Assembly (NCBI RefSeq): GCF_943169845.1
Contig: NZ_CALPBW010000004.1
Span: forward strand, 56,848 to 120,847
Reading direction: 5' to 3'
Length of the DNA stretch: 64,000 nucleotides
DNA from: Peptoniphilus rachelemmaiella
GTDB lineage: Bacteria; Bacillota; Clostridia; Tissierellales; Peptoniphilaceae
Shown here in pieces: positions 45,052 through 53,539 of the stretch. The translations under genes were made by a program, and so were the position numbers. Position 1 is the stretch's first letter. Every line of letters begins with the position of its first letter. The notes under the pieces are model-generated. The model saw only the letters and a list, made by a program, of their open reading frames with translations, was not told the origin of the DNA and did no database searches.

Positions 45052-45671
45052 TGGCAGTAGATACACTTTTAGTCGGCGGTACGACGAATTGTTATATTGT
45101 TTATGACGACGATAAAAACGGCTTTATCATCGATCCCGGTGCGGAAGCGGAAAAGATCCTTGCCTACGTGAAAGATCAGGGCTTAACCATCGAAGGGATT
45201 TTACTCACCCACGGCCACGGGGATCATATTTCCGCATTAAATAAAGTCCGTGACGGCCTGGGCGTGAAAGTCTATATGCATAAAAGCGAATTGGAAAACT
45301 TTCTAAGTCAATCGCCTGAATTCGTGGCCATGCTCGGCGGCGAACTGCCCGACAAAAATCCGGACGTCTTTGTAAAAGACGGCGACGTTATCCACTTTAA
45401 AGCGGGGGATGTAAAGGTAATCTTTACGCCGGGACACACCCCGGGAGGCGTTTGTTATCTGTACGGGGATACACTTTTCACCGGAGACACCTTATTCCAA
45501 GGCTCCATCGGCCGGACGGATTTTCCCGGCGGCGACGTGGCGGCCATTATGTCTTCCCTTATAAGACTCTCTAAATTAGATGAAGATCTAAAGGTGCTGT
45601 CCGGTCACGGATTCCCCACGACCATCGGCGCAGAAAAGCGCATGAATCCCTTTATGCGGCAAATATTATGA
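45051..45671 (+). CDS. Metallo-beta-lactamase fold hydrolase
   Basis: A 206-residue MBL-fold enzyme of the glyoxalase II-like group. The metal motif is THGHGDHISAL (HxHxDH), with further ligands in FTPGHTPGGVCY, FTGDTLFQGSIGRTDFPGGD and LSGHGFPTTI. The usual product name is hydroxyacylglutathione hydrolase-like, but glutathione is often absent in such anaerobes, so the natural substrate may be different (inference). Confidence 0.9.
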   Translation: MAVDTLLVGGTTNCYIVYDDDKNGFIIDPGAEAEKILAYVKDQGLTIEGILLTHGHGDHISALNKVRDGLGVKVYMHKSELENFLSQSPEFVAMLGGELPDKNPDVFVKDGDVIHFKAGDVKVIFTPGHTPGGVCYLYGDTLFTGDTLFQGSIGRTDFPGGDVAAIMSSLIRLSKLDEDLKVLSGHGFPTTIGAEKRMNPFMRQIL

Positions 45672-47047
45672 TTCGAATAGTTAATGGCACAGATTCGGAG
45701 TGGCACACCTTTTATGAGCTGCTTCGGATCTATTTTCCTGCTTACGAGACATCCGGCGAATTGTTTTTAATTGTTGACACGAAACCGAACAGCAAACACG
45801 TAACCTTACTCATCGACGATGATCGCTACGACAAAACCTTTTTGGGTGAGGACGAATTTGAATTGAAGCGAAAAATAAGTGCGTGGATTGCCGCCGAAGT
45901 GGAGCATCCGCGCAAAGAGCCCTCCTTGTGGGGAAGTTTAACGGGGACTCGCCCCATTAAATTTTTACAAAAGCATCGCCGAGAATTAGGGGATGCCGGG
46001 GTTATGGAGCTCTTAAAAAAGGACTATTTACTGGATCCGGAAGTAGCGGGCCTTTTGATGGATATTGCGAAACGGGAAAGTGCCGTGATCGGAGACAATT
46101 GGGGCCGCGGGTATTCCTTGTACATCCACATTCCTTTTTGTCCCACGCGGTGCGAATACTGCAGCTATCCCACCATCGGAAGCGACAACAAAGAAGCCGT
46201 CAGATTGTATATGGATTACCTCGTAAGGGAACTTTCATTTGTGCTTCAAAAAATGGACAGCGCCCCGGAGACCATCTACATCGGCGGCGGTACGCCAACC
46301 TCCATTCCCGTGGAGGAATTGAAGAAAATCTTTGAGCTGCTCCGCGATTTAAAGCCCAAGGAATTTACCCTTGAAGCCGGCAGGCCCAAGACCATTACGC
46401 CGGAATTGGTGGAGATGATTCGCAACTACCCTGTGAGCAGAATCAGCATTAATCCGCAAACCATGGTGGACCGCACCTTGAAAGCGGTGAAGCGGCCACA
46501 TAGCGCCGAGGATATATTAAAGGCCTACCGCCTGGTCCGTGAAAAAACGAATCTTGCAGTGAATATGGACATGATCTTAGGTCTCGGCGATGAGACCGTG
46601 GACGATGTGAATTATACGCTGAATCAACTTTGCGAACTGGAACCTGAAAACATCACGGTCCATATGCTGTCTTTAAAAAACGGCTCAAAGCTTTTTGAAA
46701 ACAAAAGCGTTTTTGTAAAAAATACCCGTGCCATGGAGAACTTCGCCATGAATTTCTTAAAGGACAGGGGCTACCATCCTTACTACCTCTATCGGCAGAA
46801 GCGTATTTTAGGCAATGGCGCCAATATCGGCTATGCGAAGGAAGGGAAAGAATCCATCTACAATATGATTATGATGGAAGAAATTCACACGGTTATCGGC
46901 GTAGGCATGTCCGCTACGACGAAATTAGTGGATAGCGAGGGAAACACCATTCGAAAGTTTTCAAATTTCAGAAATTTGCGGGACTACACGGACCGTTTCA
47001 GCGAAGTGCTTAAGAAGAAGGCGACGTATTTGGGAGACGTACTATGA
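45668..47047 (+). CDS. hemZ: HemZ-type coproporphyrinogen dehydrogenase-like radical SAM protein
   Basis: A 459-residue radical SAM enzyme of the HemZ family, related to anaerobic coproporphyrinogen oxidase. The cluster motif is IPFCPTRCEYCSYPT (CxxxCxxC), with IYIGGGTPTSIPVEEL and TLEAGRPKTIT further on; the first 150 residues are a family-specific region (GTRPIKFL). No haem synthesis genes are nearby, and HemZ in Clostridia has no proven role, so heme synthesis should not be assumed. It overlaps both neighbours by four bases. Confidence 0.88.
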   Translation: MIRIVNGTDSEWHTFYELLRIYFPAYETSGELFLIVDTKPNSKHVTLLIDDDRYDKTFLGEDEFELKRKISAWIAAEVEHPRKEPSLWGSLTGTRPIKFLQKHRRELGDAGVMELLKKDYLLDPEVAGLLMDIAKRESAVIGDNWGRGYSLYIHIPFCPTRCEYCSYPTIGSDNKEAVRLYMDYLVRELSFVLQKMDSAPETIYIGGGTPTSIPVEELKKIFELLRDLKPKEFTLEAGRPKTITPELVEMIRNYPVSRISINPQTMVDRTLKAVKRPHSAEDILKAYRLVREKTNLAVNMDMILGLGDETVDDVNYTLNQLCELEPENITVHMLSLKNGSKLFENKSVFVKNTRAMENFAMNFLKDRGYHPYYLYRQKRILGNGANIGYAKEGKESIYNMIMMEEIHTVIGVGMSATTKLVDSEGNTIRKFSNFRNLRDYTDRFSEVLKKKATYLGDVL

Positions 47048-48576
47048 TTTTAAAAAAACTCTTAGATGCCATAGAAATAAAAGATCGAAAAGGCGCCATC
47101 GATGCGGATCACAGTGTCGACGGCATCTCCAATGACTCCAGGGAGATCGGCGAAGGAGATATCTTTGTCGCCATGAAAGGCGTCTTGGCCGACGGTCACG
47201 ATTACATTCAAAAAGCCAAAGAAAAGGGTGCCGCCCTGGCTGTGGTGGATCATTTTACGGAGGACGACATTCCACAAATCTTGGTCGATAATCCTCGAAT
47301 GGCCCTGGCCGACTTGGCCTGCACGTTCTACAATCATCCGTCGAAAGAGATGAAAGTGTTCGGCGTGACGGCCACCAACGGCAAGACATCCACGGCCTAT
47401 ATGATTCGCGATCTATTTAAAGAAGCGGGCTATGAGGTCGGCGTCGTGGGCACAGTGGAAGTGCAGTACAAAGATGTGTCCATTCCGTCGATTTTAACGA
47501 CGCCGGAGAGCATCCATCTGCAAAAGCATTTGCGGGACATGGCGGATGCCGGCGTGGACGTGGTGGTTATGGAAGTGTCCTCCTCAGCTCAGGAATTATA
47601 CAGAAGCAGAGGCATCGATTATGACATCGTAAGCTTTAACAATATTTCCGTGGAGCATTTAGAGCAACACGGTACCTTCGAAAACTACTTTCACTACAAG
47701 AGCCGCTTGATTCGCCACGCCGAGAAAAAGACGGCGGTGATTTTAAACATCGATGCGCCCTTAATCGAAGGCCTGGTCGATAAGACCAAGGGCGATGTGT
47801 TTACGGCGGGTATCGAAAAAGATGCATCCATCGGAATCGATGCCATCGACCTGTCCTCAGGTTTTGCGAAATTTAATTACGTGGTGCGGCAGGGGCATCA
47901 TACGGATTATTGGTCCCTGGAGCCCACGGTTTTTCCCATTCAACTGAAAGTGGCCGGCTATCATTCCGTGTTAAACGCCATGATCGCCATAACTTACGGC
48001 TTGCTGGAAGGAATAGAGGGAGAAGTCATTCAAAAGGCCATGGAAAATTTTTCTGGGGTCGAAAGACGCTTCGAATTGATCTATAATAAAGAATATATGA
48101 TCCTGGACGATCACTTTGCCAACGAAAAAAACATCGCCGTTACCTTGGAAACCCTGTGCCACATGGAATACAAGAACCTTCACCTGCTTTATGCCATTCG
48201 CGGCGGAAGAGGCGCCGAGTTAAATCGCGACAACGCCCTTGAAATGGTGAAGTGGATGCACAAACTGCCCTTAAAGACATTTGTGGCCACCAGGAGTGAA
48301 GAAGTGGTCACGAAAAAGGACGTGGTATCGGAAAGCGAATTGGCCGCGTTTAAAGAAGTCATGGCCGATGCAGGCTACGATGTGCCCGTGGTAGACGATT
48401 TAAAAAGCGCCATCGACAAGGTATGGGGCGAGGTCGGCGAAGGGGATGTCTTTTTACTGGCCGGTTGCCAAGGCATGGACCACGGCGCCAAATACGTGTG
48501 GGAAAGCTTGGCGGAAAAAGCAACAGGCGATGAGAGATCTGATTGGATGAAGAAAATAGAAAACAGAATTTGCTAG
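47044..48576 (+). CDS. MurE-like Mur ligase, divergent
   Basis: A 510-residue Mur ligase most like MurE (UDP-MurNAc-tripeptide synthetase). It has the UDP-binding domain (DGISNDSREIGEGDIFVAMKG), the ATP loop GVTATNGKTSTAYM, EVSSSAQELYRSRGIDYDI, and the carbamylated-lysine segment in HYKSRLIRH. The C-terminal part departs from MurE: DDYAHNPDS is replaced by DDHFANEKN, and neither DNPR (diaminopimelate) nor the DNPA-type lysine motif is found. So it may be a paralogue with another amino acid or substrate. It sits between hemZ and aspS. Confidence 0.75.
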   Translation: MILKKLLDAIEIKDRKGAIDADHSVDGISNDSREIGEGDIFVAMKGVLADGHDYIQKAKEKGAALAVVDHFTEDDIPQILVDNPRMALADLACTFYNHPSKEMKVFGVTATNGKTSTAYMIRDLFKEAGYEVGVVGTVEVQYKDVSIPSILTTPESIHLQKHLRDMADAGVDVVVMEVSSSAQELYRSRGIDYDIVSFNNISVEHLEQHGTFENYFHYKSRLIRHAEKKTAVILNIDAPLIEGLVDKTKGDVFTAGIEKDASIGIDAIDLSSGFAKFNYVVRQGHHTDYWSLEPTVFPIQLKVAGYHSVLNAMIAITYGLLEGIEGEVIQKAMENFSGVERRFELIYNKEYMILDDHFANEKNIAVTLETLCHMEYKNLHLLYAIRGGRGAELNRDNALEMVKWMHKLPLKTFVATRSEEVVTKKDVVSESELAAFKEVMADAGYDVPVVDDLKSAIDKVWGEVGEGDVFLLAGCQGMDHGAKYVWESLAEKATGDERSDWMKKIENRIC

Positions 48577-48584
48577 GAGGCATC

Positions 48585-50363
48585 ATGGGAGAAGCATTAG
48601 GCGCTTTAAAACGCAGTCATTTTTGTGGAACATTAAGAGAAGAACAGATCGGTGAATCCGTCACCGTCATGGGCTGGGTACAAAAATCCAGAAACCTCGG
48701 GGCCATTGTTTTTGCCGATCTTCGCGATTACACGGGGATTGTGCAAGTGGTATTTGACGGGGATACGGATGAAGCTATTTTTGAAAAAGCGACGCGACTC
48801 CGCTCGGAATTCTGCGTCGCCGTCGTGGGCACGGTCCGCATGCGAAGCGCTGTAAACGAAAACATTCCCACGGGCAAAATCGAAGTGTTGGCCACGGAAT
48901 TGAAGATTTTATCTGAATCCGACGTGCCGCCCATTTATGTCAAAGACGACGACGATGTGTCCGACGACTTGCGTTTAAAATATCGGACGCTGGACTTGAG
49001 AAAGCCCCGCAGTCAGGCGATTTTACGCACCCGTTCTCGGGTATATAAATTAACACGGGATTTCTTCGACAGCGAAGGTTTCGTGGAAGTGGAAACGCCG
49101 ATGCTGAACAAGCCGACGCCGGAAGGCGCGCGGGATTACTTGGTGCCCAGTCGTATTCACGAAGGGGAATTTTACGCCCTGCCCCAATCGCCGCAGCTGA
49201 TGAAGCAAATGCTCATGGTGGCTGGGTTTGATCGCTACATTCAAATCGCCCGCTGCTTCAGAGACGAAGATTTGCGCTTCAACCGTCAACCGGAATTTAC
49301 GCAAATCGACATGGAGTTGAGCTTTGTAGAAGCGGAAGATGTTATCGAAGTGAACGAACGTTACTTAAAAATGCTTTTTAAGGAAGTTCTGAACAAAGAT
49401 TTAGCCATTCCCTTCCATCGCATGACCTATCAAGAAGCCATGGATCGCTACGGCGTCGACAAGCCCGACGTGCGCTTCGGCATGGAATTAAAAGACGTTT
49501 CCGATTTAGTGAAAGACTGCGACTTTAAAGTATTCACCTCCGCCGTGGAAAGCGGCGGCAGCGTACGGGCCATCGTCGTCGAAGACGGCGCCGATTTCTT
49601 TTCGCGGAAGAAAATCGACAAGCTGGAAGCCTTCGTCAAAGACTTTAAGGCCAAGGGTCTTGCATGGGCCAAGGTGAAGGATGACGAAATTCAATCGCCT
49701 ATTTTAAAATTCATCGGCGACGACACCATGGGCAAAATCCTGGCAAAACTCGAAGCCAAATCCGGTGATTTGGTGCTCTTTGTAGCCGATAAAAACGACA
49801 CGGTCTATGCGGCGCTGGGTAATTTGAGAAACCACATTGCCGATGAAATGGGCATGATCCCTGAAGATGTCATCGCGCCTTTGTGGATCGTGGAATTCCC
49901 CTTGTTCGAATACGACGAGGAAGAAGGACGCTATGTGGCCAAACACCACCCCTTCACATCGCCCATGGATGAAGACTTGGATAAACTGGAATCCGATCCC
50001 GGCGCCTGCCGCGCAAAAGCCTATGACATCGTCATTAACGGCGACGAAATGGGCGGCGGATCCATTCGTATCCACGACAGCGAGATTCAGTCCCGCATGT
50101 TTAAAGCCTTGGGATTCACCAAGGAAGAAACAGAAGAAAAATTCGGCTTCCTCATCGAGGCCTTCCGCTATGGGGCACCGCCGCATGGTGGCTTGGCCTA
50201 CGGGCTGGATCGCCTGATTATGCTTTTAACCGGCGAAAAGAATATGCGCCATGTCATCGCCTTCCCGAAAACCCAATCGGCCAGCGATTTGCTTACCGGC
50301 GCGCCGGTATCTCTCTCGGAAAAGCAATTAGAGGAAGTTCACATTCGCGTTATTGAGGAGTGA
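48585..50363 (+). CDS. aspS: Aspartyl-tRNA synthetase
   Basis: Charges tRNA-Asp. The 592-residue class II synthetase has the bacterial layout: N-terminal anticodon-binding OB fold (CGTLREEQIGESVTVMGWVQ), catalytic motifs (FVEVETPMLNKPTPEGARDY, RCFRDEDLRFNRQPEFTQ, GGLAYGLDRLIMLLTG), and the bacterial GAD insertion (about 290-420). I choose ATG 48585, four bases after AGGAGG, over an in-frame upstream ATG that would overlap the Mur ligase gene. Whether it discriminates against tRNA-Asn cannot be told by eye. Confidence 0.96.
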   Translation: MGEALGALKRSHFCGTLREEQIGESVTVMGWVQKSRNLGAIVFADLRDYTGIVQVVFDGDTDEAIFEKATRLRSEFCVAVVGTVRMRSAVNENIPTGKIEVLATELKILSESDVPPIYVKDDDDVSDDLRLKYRTLDLRKPRSQAILRTRSRVYKLTRDFFDSEGFVEVETPMLNKPTPEGARDYLVPSRIHEGEFYALPQSPQLMKQMLMVAGFDRYIQIARCFRDEDLRFNRQPEFTQIDMELSFVEAEDVIEVNERYLKMLFKEVLNKDLAIPFHRMTYQEAMDRYGVDKPDVRFGMELKDVSDLVKDCDFKVFTSAVESGGSVRAIVVEDGADFFSRKKIDKLEAFVKDFKAKGLAWAKVKDDEIQSPILKFIGDDTMGKILAKLEAKSGDLVLFVADKNDTVYAALGNLRNHIADEMGMIPEDVIAPLWIVEFPLFEYDEEEGRYVAKHHPFTSPMDEDLDKLESDPGACRAKAYDIVINGDEMGGGSIRIHDSEIQSRMFKALGFTKEETEEKFGFLIEAFRYGAPPHGGLAYGLDRLIMLLTGEKNMRHVIAFPKTQSASDLLTGAPVSLSEKQLEEVHIRVIEE

Positions 50364-50367
50364 TCTT

Positions 50368-50784
50368 ATGATCCAAATTGGACACATTTTATCTGTTAAA
50401 AACGGATTAGCCTATATGGAAGTCAGCAGAAAAGGCGCTTGCGGCTCCGCCTGTGCCGTCTGCGAGAGCACGGCCTGTGAGTCGAAATCGGAATTTATTA
50501 CCGTTCCAAACGAACTGAATGCCGAAGAAGGGGATCGCGTGGAATTGTTTGTTAACGATCATTTCGTGCTCCACTCCATTTACAAAGTCTACGGCATTCC
50601 CTTGATCGCTTTTTTACTGGCCGTCGGTCTGGGGCAGTTAATTCTGCCGGATGCCATGGCGAGAAAAGACTTGTATATCTTTATTTTCGGCGCCTTGTCT
50701 CTGGTCATCAGCTACTTTATTTTGCGTTCGGTAGACAAGAAACACGCCGATCAGGCGAAACTGAAAATGGTCCGTATTTTGTAA
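50368..50784 (+). CDS. RseC/SoxR-reducing-like membrane protein
   Basis: A 138-residue protein of the RseC/MucC family. The N-terminal cytoplasmic part has a four-cysteine motif (C25-x3-C29-x2-C32-x4-C37 in KGACGSACAVCESTACES), probably an iron-sulfur or metal site, and two membrane helices follow (about 72-92 and 102-122). Family members belong to the Rsx/Rnf-linked redox machinery. ATG 50368 has TGAGGAG before it; an upstream TTG start is less likely. Last gene before a bidirectional terminator. Confidence 0.88.
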   Translation: MIQIGHILSVKNGLAYMEVSRKGACGSACAVCESTACESKSEFITVPNELNAEEGDRVELFVNDHFVLHSIYKVYGIPLIAFLLAVGLGQLILPDAMARKDLYIFIFGALSLVISYFILRSVDKKHADQAKLKMVRIL

Positions 50785-50788
50785 ATAG

Positions 50789-50818
50789 AAAATCCATGCC
50801 CCGTGGCATGGATTTTTT
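50789..50818. terminator. Bidirectional terminator
   Basis: Perfect twelve-pair hairpin AAAATCCATGCC-CCGT-GGCATGGATTTT. Flanking A and T runs let it work on both strands, for the aspS-rseC end and for the opposite-strand transporter genes. Confidence 0.9.
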
Positions 50819-50832
50819 GTGTTTCTATGGAG

Positions 50833-51321
50833 TTAAAAGGTTTTAAATTTGTGGAAAATAGGATGGGTATTTCTCAATGAGCGTTTTCTGAAAGCACGAA
50901 GGGATTGGGAAAACAAACTGGACGCTACAATGCCCATGGAAAGCGCCACGGCAATGGAAAAGGTGTTTGCCCCTTCCCGTACGAAAAATTCCATATTGTC
51001 CTGAATTAAATAGCTCATGGTGTAATACATGCCGCCGCCGGGGACCAGCGTAATCAATTGAGGCAGAACAAAAATCGTCGCCGGCATTTTGTAATGGCGA
51101 GATAAAAATTCGCTGAGAATACCCATGATTAATGCGGCAACAAACGCGCCGAAAAAGGCGCTGCCTTCCAGTTCCAAAATTTTTAAATAAACCAAATAAG
51201 AGAAACCGCTGCTCAATGCGGCGGGGATCAACGCTCTTTTCGGTAGTTCAATGGGAATGGAGTAACCGATGGTCGCTGCAGTTGAGACTACAAACATGAT
51301 AAAAAGTTTTGAAACGGGCAT
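50833..51321 (-). CDS. Threonine/serine exporter, small subunit (YjjB/ThrE C-half)
   Basis: A 162-residue membrane protein with about five hydrophobic helices that corresponds to the C-terminal half of ThrE (YjjB, DUF3815). Works with the YjjP-like partner encoded by the next gene; together they export threonine and serine, or related small acids. The two genes lie one base apart. The motif LVPGGGMYYTM is typical of this half. The terminator lies 14 bases downstream. Confidence 0.88.
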   Translation of the reverse strand: MPVSKLFIMFVVSTAATIGYSIPIELPKRALIPAALSSGFSYLVYLKILELEGSAFFGAFVAALIMGILSEFLSRHYKMPATIFVLPQLITLVPGGGMYYTMSYLIQDNMEFFVREGANTFSIAVALSMGIVASSLFSQSLRAFRKRSLRNTHPIFHKFKTF

Positions 51322-51322
51322 A

Positions 51323-52111
51323 TCAGCCTCCTATAATCTTTTGAATGTTCAGAATAAATCCGACGCCCAGAGCAATGGCGAGGGCGACGAAAATGCCCTT
51401 TGTAATGCCGATCATGCCGGAGACAAAGTCCCCGCTCATAATATCCCGAAGGGCGTTTGTAACCTGCAAACCGGGTACCAGCGGCATAATGGAGCCAATA
51501 ATAATCATATCCATATGCAATCGCGACGATGCGGAAGCGCCGATAAAAGCGAGAATTGAAATGACCATGGTGCCGATGAAAGTTTCAGGGAAGAAAGACA
51601 TATCGTAATGGGAAGTGATGCGCATGCTCAAGCCCAAAACGGAACCGACGAAAAAAGTGTAGGCAAAATCGAACCAATCGCCGCCGAACATAATGGCGAA
51701 AGAAGCACTACACAAGCCGGTAAAGAGGATAGCTAATGGCAAGGAACATTTTTCCATGGTTGAGATGGAATAGAGCTCTTTTTTTGCATCTTTCAGAGAA
51801 ATTTGTCCGGCGACAAATTTTCTGGAAAAGGAATTTATGGCGTCGATGCGCGTCAGATGAATCCCCTGGGATTCGATATCTTTAAACATGGTTATGGTTT
51901 CGCCTTCGTATTGTGCGGAGACAAAAATCGCCGAACTCAGACCGAAGACCTCCACCTCGTGAATTTCTTCCACGCAGGCACACATACGCTCGATGGTATC
52001 CTCGGCACGGTAGATTTCCGCGCCGTTTTTTATAAGCATTTGGCCGGTAATCATGGCCAGATTAATGACATTTTTGGCTTCATTTAAATCATTTACGTGA
52101 AGTTTTTCCAT
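51323..52111 (-). CDS. Threonine/serine exporter, large subunit (YjjP/ThrE N-half)
   Basis: A 262-residue protein with an N-terminal soluble DUF1212 domain (INLAMITGQMLIKNGAEIYR and IHEVEVFGLSSAIFVSA) and five membrane helices. It matches YjjP, the N-half of ThrE. ATG 52111 has AGGTGA six bases before it; a GTG nine bases upstream is possible. It overlaps the GIY-YIG gene by 23 bases, in the recX operon. Confidence 0.88.
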   Translation of the reverse strand: MEKLHVNDLNEAKNVINLAMITGQMLIKNGAEIYRAEDTIERMCACVEEIHEVEVFGLSSAIFVSAQYEGETITMFKDIESQGIHLTRIDAINSFSRKFVAGQISLKDAKKELYSISTMEKCSLPLAILFTGLCSASFAIMFGGDWFDFAYTFFVGSVLGLSMRITSHYDMSFFPETFIGTMVISILAFIGASASSRLHMDMIIIGSIMPLVPGLQVTNALRDIMSGDFVSGMIGITKGIFVALAIALGVGFILNIQKIIGG

Positions 52112-52376
52112 GCCAATCACCTGCTTTCTTTATTAATTCTAATTTAGCCTTGCGGCTCAGTTTTTTTATGGCCGCCTCCCGCTTAAGTCCCCACGATTTG
52201 TCTGCGCCTTCTTCGACATAAACGAGGGATACGGGCAGGCGAGCGCGGGTGTATTTGGCACCGACACCTAAATTGTGTTCCTCAAGGCGCCTGGCTGGAT
52301 CCGTGGTGTAGCCCGTGTAAAGGGTGTCGTCTGCACAGCAGAGGATATAGACGTAATGTTTTTTTAATTTTTCCAT
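52089..52376 (-). CDS. GIY-YIG endonuclease family protein (UPF0213)
   Basis: A 95-residue single-domain GIY-YIG nuclease-like protein of the YhbQ/YazA type, with the sequence HYVYILCCADDTLYTGYTTDPARRLEEHN. The Tyr pair and Arg, and the His of the fold, are present; the Glu typical of catalysis may lie in RLEEHN. Begins at ATG 52376 inside the recX end and overlaps the exporter gene. Function in the cell is poorly known. Confidence 0.88.
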   Translation of the reverse strand: MEKLKKHYVYILCCADDTLYTGYTTDPARRLEEHNLGVGAKYTRARLPVSLVYVEEGADKSWGLKREAAIKKLSRKAKLELIKKAGDWHGKTSRK

Positions 52377-52966
52377 TGGCTTAACACTTCTTTTATGGCG
52401 TCGTAATGAAAGCCACGGGATAGAAGAAAGCGAACAATCTTTTCCCACGACTTATTTAATTCACCGCCACGAAGGTATTTCTTTTCCACCACAGACTGAA
52501 TCATGTCCTTTTCCAAATCCGTCGTGTATTCCTCCAGAACGCGGTCAATGGTGTCGTCGTCGATGCCTTTTCTGCGAAGGGCGTAGGCAATTTTCATCGG
52601 CCCGTAACCGTTAATGTTTCGCTTGTCCCGACAATACAAAAGGGCATAGGCCTCGTCGTCCAGAAAATCGTAGTCGACTAAGTAGTTTACCACTTCGTCG
52701 ATGACTTCGCCACATAATTCCTCCGAAAGAAGAAGTGTGCGAATTTCCTGCTCCGTTTTTCTGTTTCTCAGCTTTTTCAGGGCCAAATCGATTCCCTCTT
52801 GTCGGGCACTGTCGAAACGAATGGCGGCGACATCTTTCTCGTCCACCTCTTTGCCCTTATATAAATTGTGGCGCACGAATACCGCCTCTTTAAGGGCAAG
52901 GGTCTCGTCATTGGAGAGGCAGATTAAATAGCGGGAACCGTCTTTTTTTATTTTTAAAATCTTCAT
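52364..52966 (-). CDS. recX: Regulatory protein RecX
   Basis: Inhibits RecA filament growth. The 200-residue protein has the tandem three-helix repeats of RecX, with FLDDEAYALLYCRDKRNINGYG as the best block, followed by YALRRKGIDDDTIDRVLEEY and LSRGFHYDAIKEVL. Start is uncertain: ATG 52966 (chosen), ATG 52972 or GTG 52975, all without a clear Shine-Dalgarno; predicted transcription start is next to them. First gene of the minus-strand operon. Confidence 0.85.
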   Translation of the reverse strand: MKILKIKKDGSRYLICLSNDETLALKEAVFVRHNLYKGKEVDEKDVAAIRFDSARQEGIDLALKKLRNRKTEQEIRTLLLSEELCGEVIDEVVNYLVDYDFLDDEAYALLYCRDKRNINGYGPMKIAYALRRKGIDDDTIDRVLEEYTTDLEKDMIQSVVEKKYLRGGELNKSWEKIVRFLLSRGFHYDAIKEVLSQWKN

Positions 52967-52981
52967 AGGCATCACTGACTT

Positions 52982-52990
52982 ATTTTAACA
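52982..52990 (-). promoter_or_regulatory. Extended -10 promoter of recX operon
   Basis: On the minus strand TGTTAAAAT (extended -10). Predicted transcription start falls near 52975, at the first possible recX start codon. Confidence 0.5.
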
Positions 52991-53041
52991 TATATTAGAA
53001 TTTTCTTCTCGATGATGCGGATCATTGAAGGGGCGGAAACG

Positions 53042-53070
53042 TTGAAAATGTACCGTTGCTGTGATAGTAT
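53042..53070 (+). promoter_or_regulatory. Promoter of the FHA-rodA-pbp cluster
   Basis: TTGAAA (53042-53047), 17-base spacer, TAGTAT (53065-53070). Start expected about 20 bases before the FHA gene. Divergent from the recX promoter. Confidence 0.6.
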
Positions 53071-53097
53071 TTATGTAAAATTGAGATGAGGTGCAGG

Positions 53098-53535
53098 ATG
53101 ATTGCAATACTTTCACAGATATTTAAATACATTTTCATTCTAATCATTTACCTGTTTATTTTTACGATTATTCGTATGATTTATTTGGATATTCGCTCCA
53201 TGCAATCCATGGAAGTCGGTAAAGATGAAGCGTATTTAAAAGTTGTGAATCGACTGGATTCACTGAATTTTAAAATGCAAGAATACTACGTGCTCAGAGG
53301 CGCGACGAAATTAGGGCGAAGCAGTAAAAACGATATCGTCATCAAAGACAGTTTTGTTTCAAAAAACCATTTGATGATTGAAAAAGAAAACGGCCATTAC
53401 TATATTCGCGACTTAAACAGCGCCAACGGCACGTTTTTAAATGGTCAAACCCTTTACGAGAAAACGGAATTGAAAAACGGCGACCGCATCGGCGTTGGTT
53501 TTATTCAATTTTTATTTGTCGATCAAAGTAGGTGA
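53098..53535 (+). CDS. Membrane-anchored FHA domain protein
   Basis: A 145-residue protein with an N-terminal membrane helix (FKYIFILIIYLFIFTIIRMI) and a C-terminal forkhead-associated domain (about 62-140) that should bind phosphothreonine. FHA motifs: LGRSSKNDIVI, SKNHLMIE, and NSANGTFLNG. It precedes rodA and a PBP, as FhaB does in Actinobacteria, suggesting recruitment by Ser/Thr kinase signalling to the wall machinery (inference; no kinase is in the window). ATG 53098 has GAGGTG before it and is preferred to ATG 53086. Confidence 0.85.
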   Translation: MIAILSQIFKYIFILIIYLFIFTIIRMIYLDIRSMQSMEVGKDEAYLKVVNRLDSLNFKMQEYYVLRGATKLGRSSKNDIVIKDSFVSKNHLMIEKENGHYYIRDLNSANGTFLNGQTLYEKTELKNGDRIGVGFIQFLFVDQSR

Positions 53536-53539
53536 TTCT

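Noticed and set aside
48543..48584. Earlier start of AspS
   Set aside because: Overlaps the Mur ligase gene; AGGAGG four bases before ATG 48585 fits the family start.
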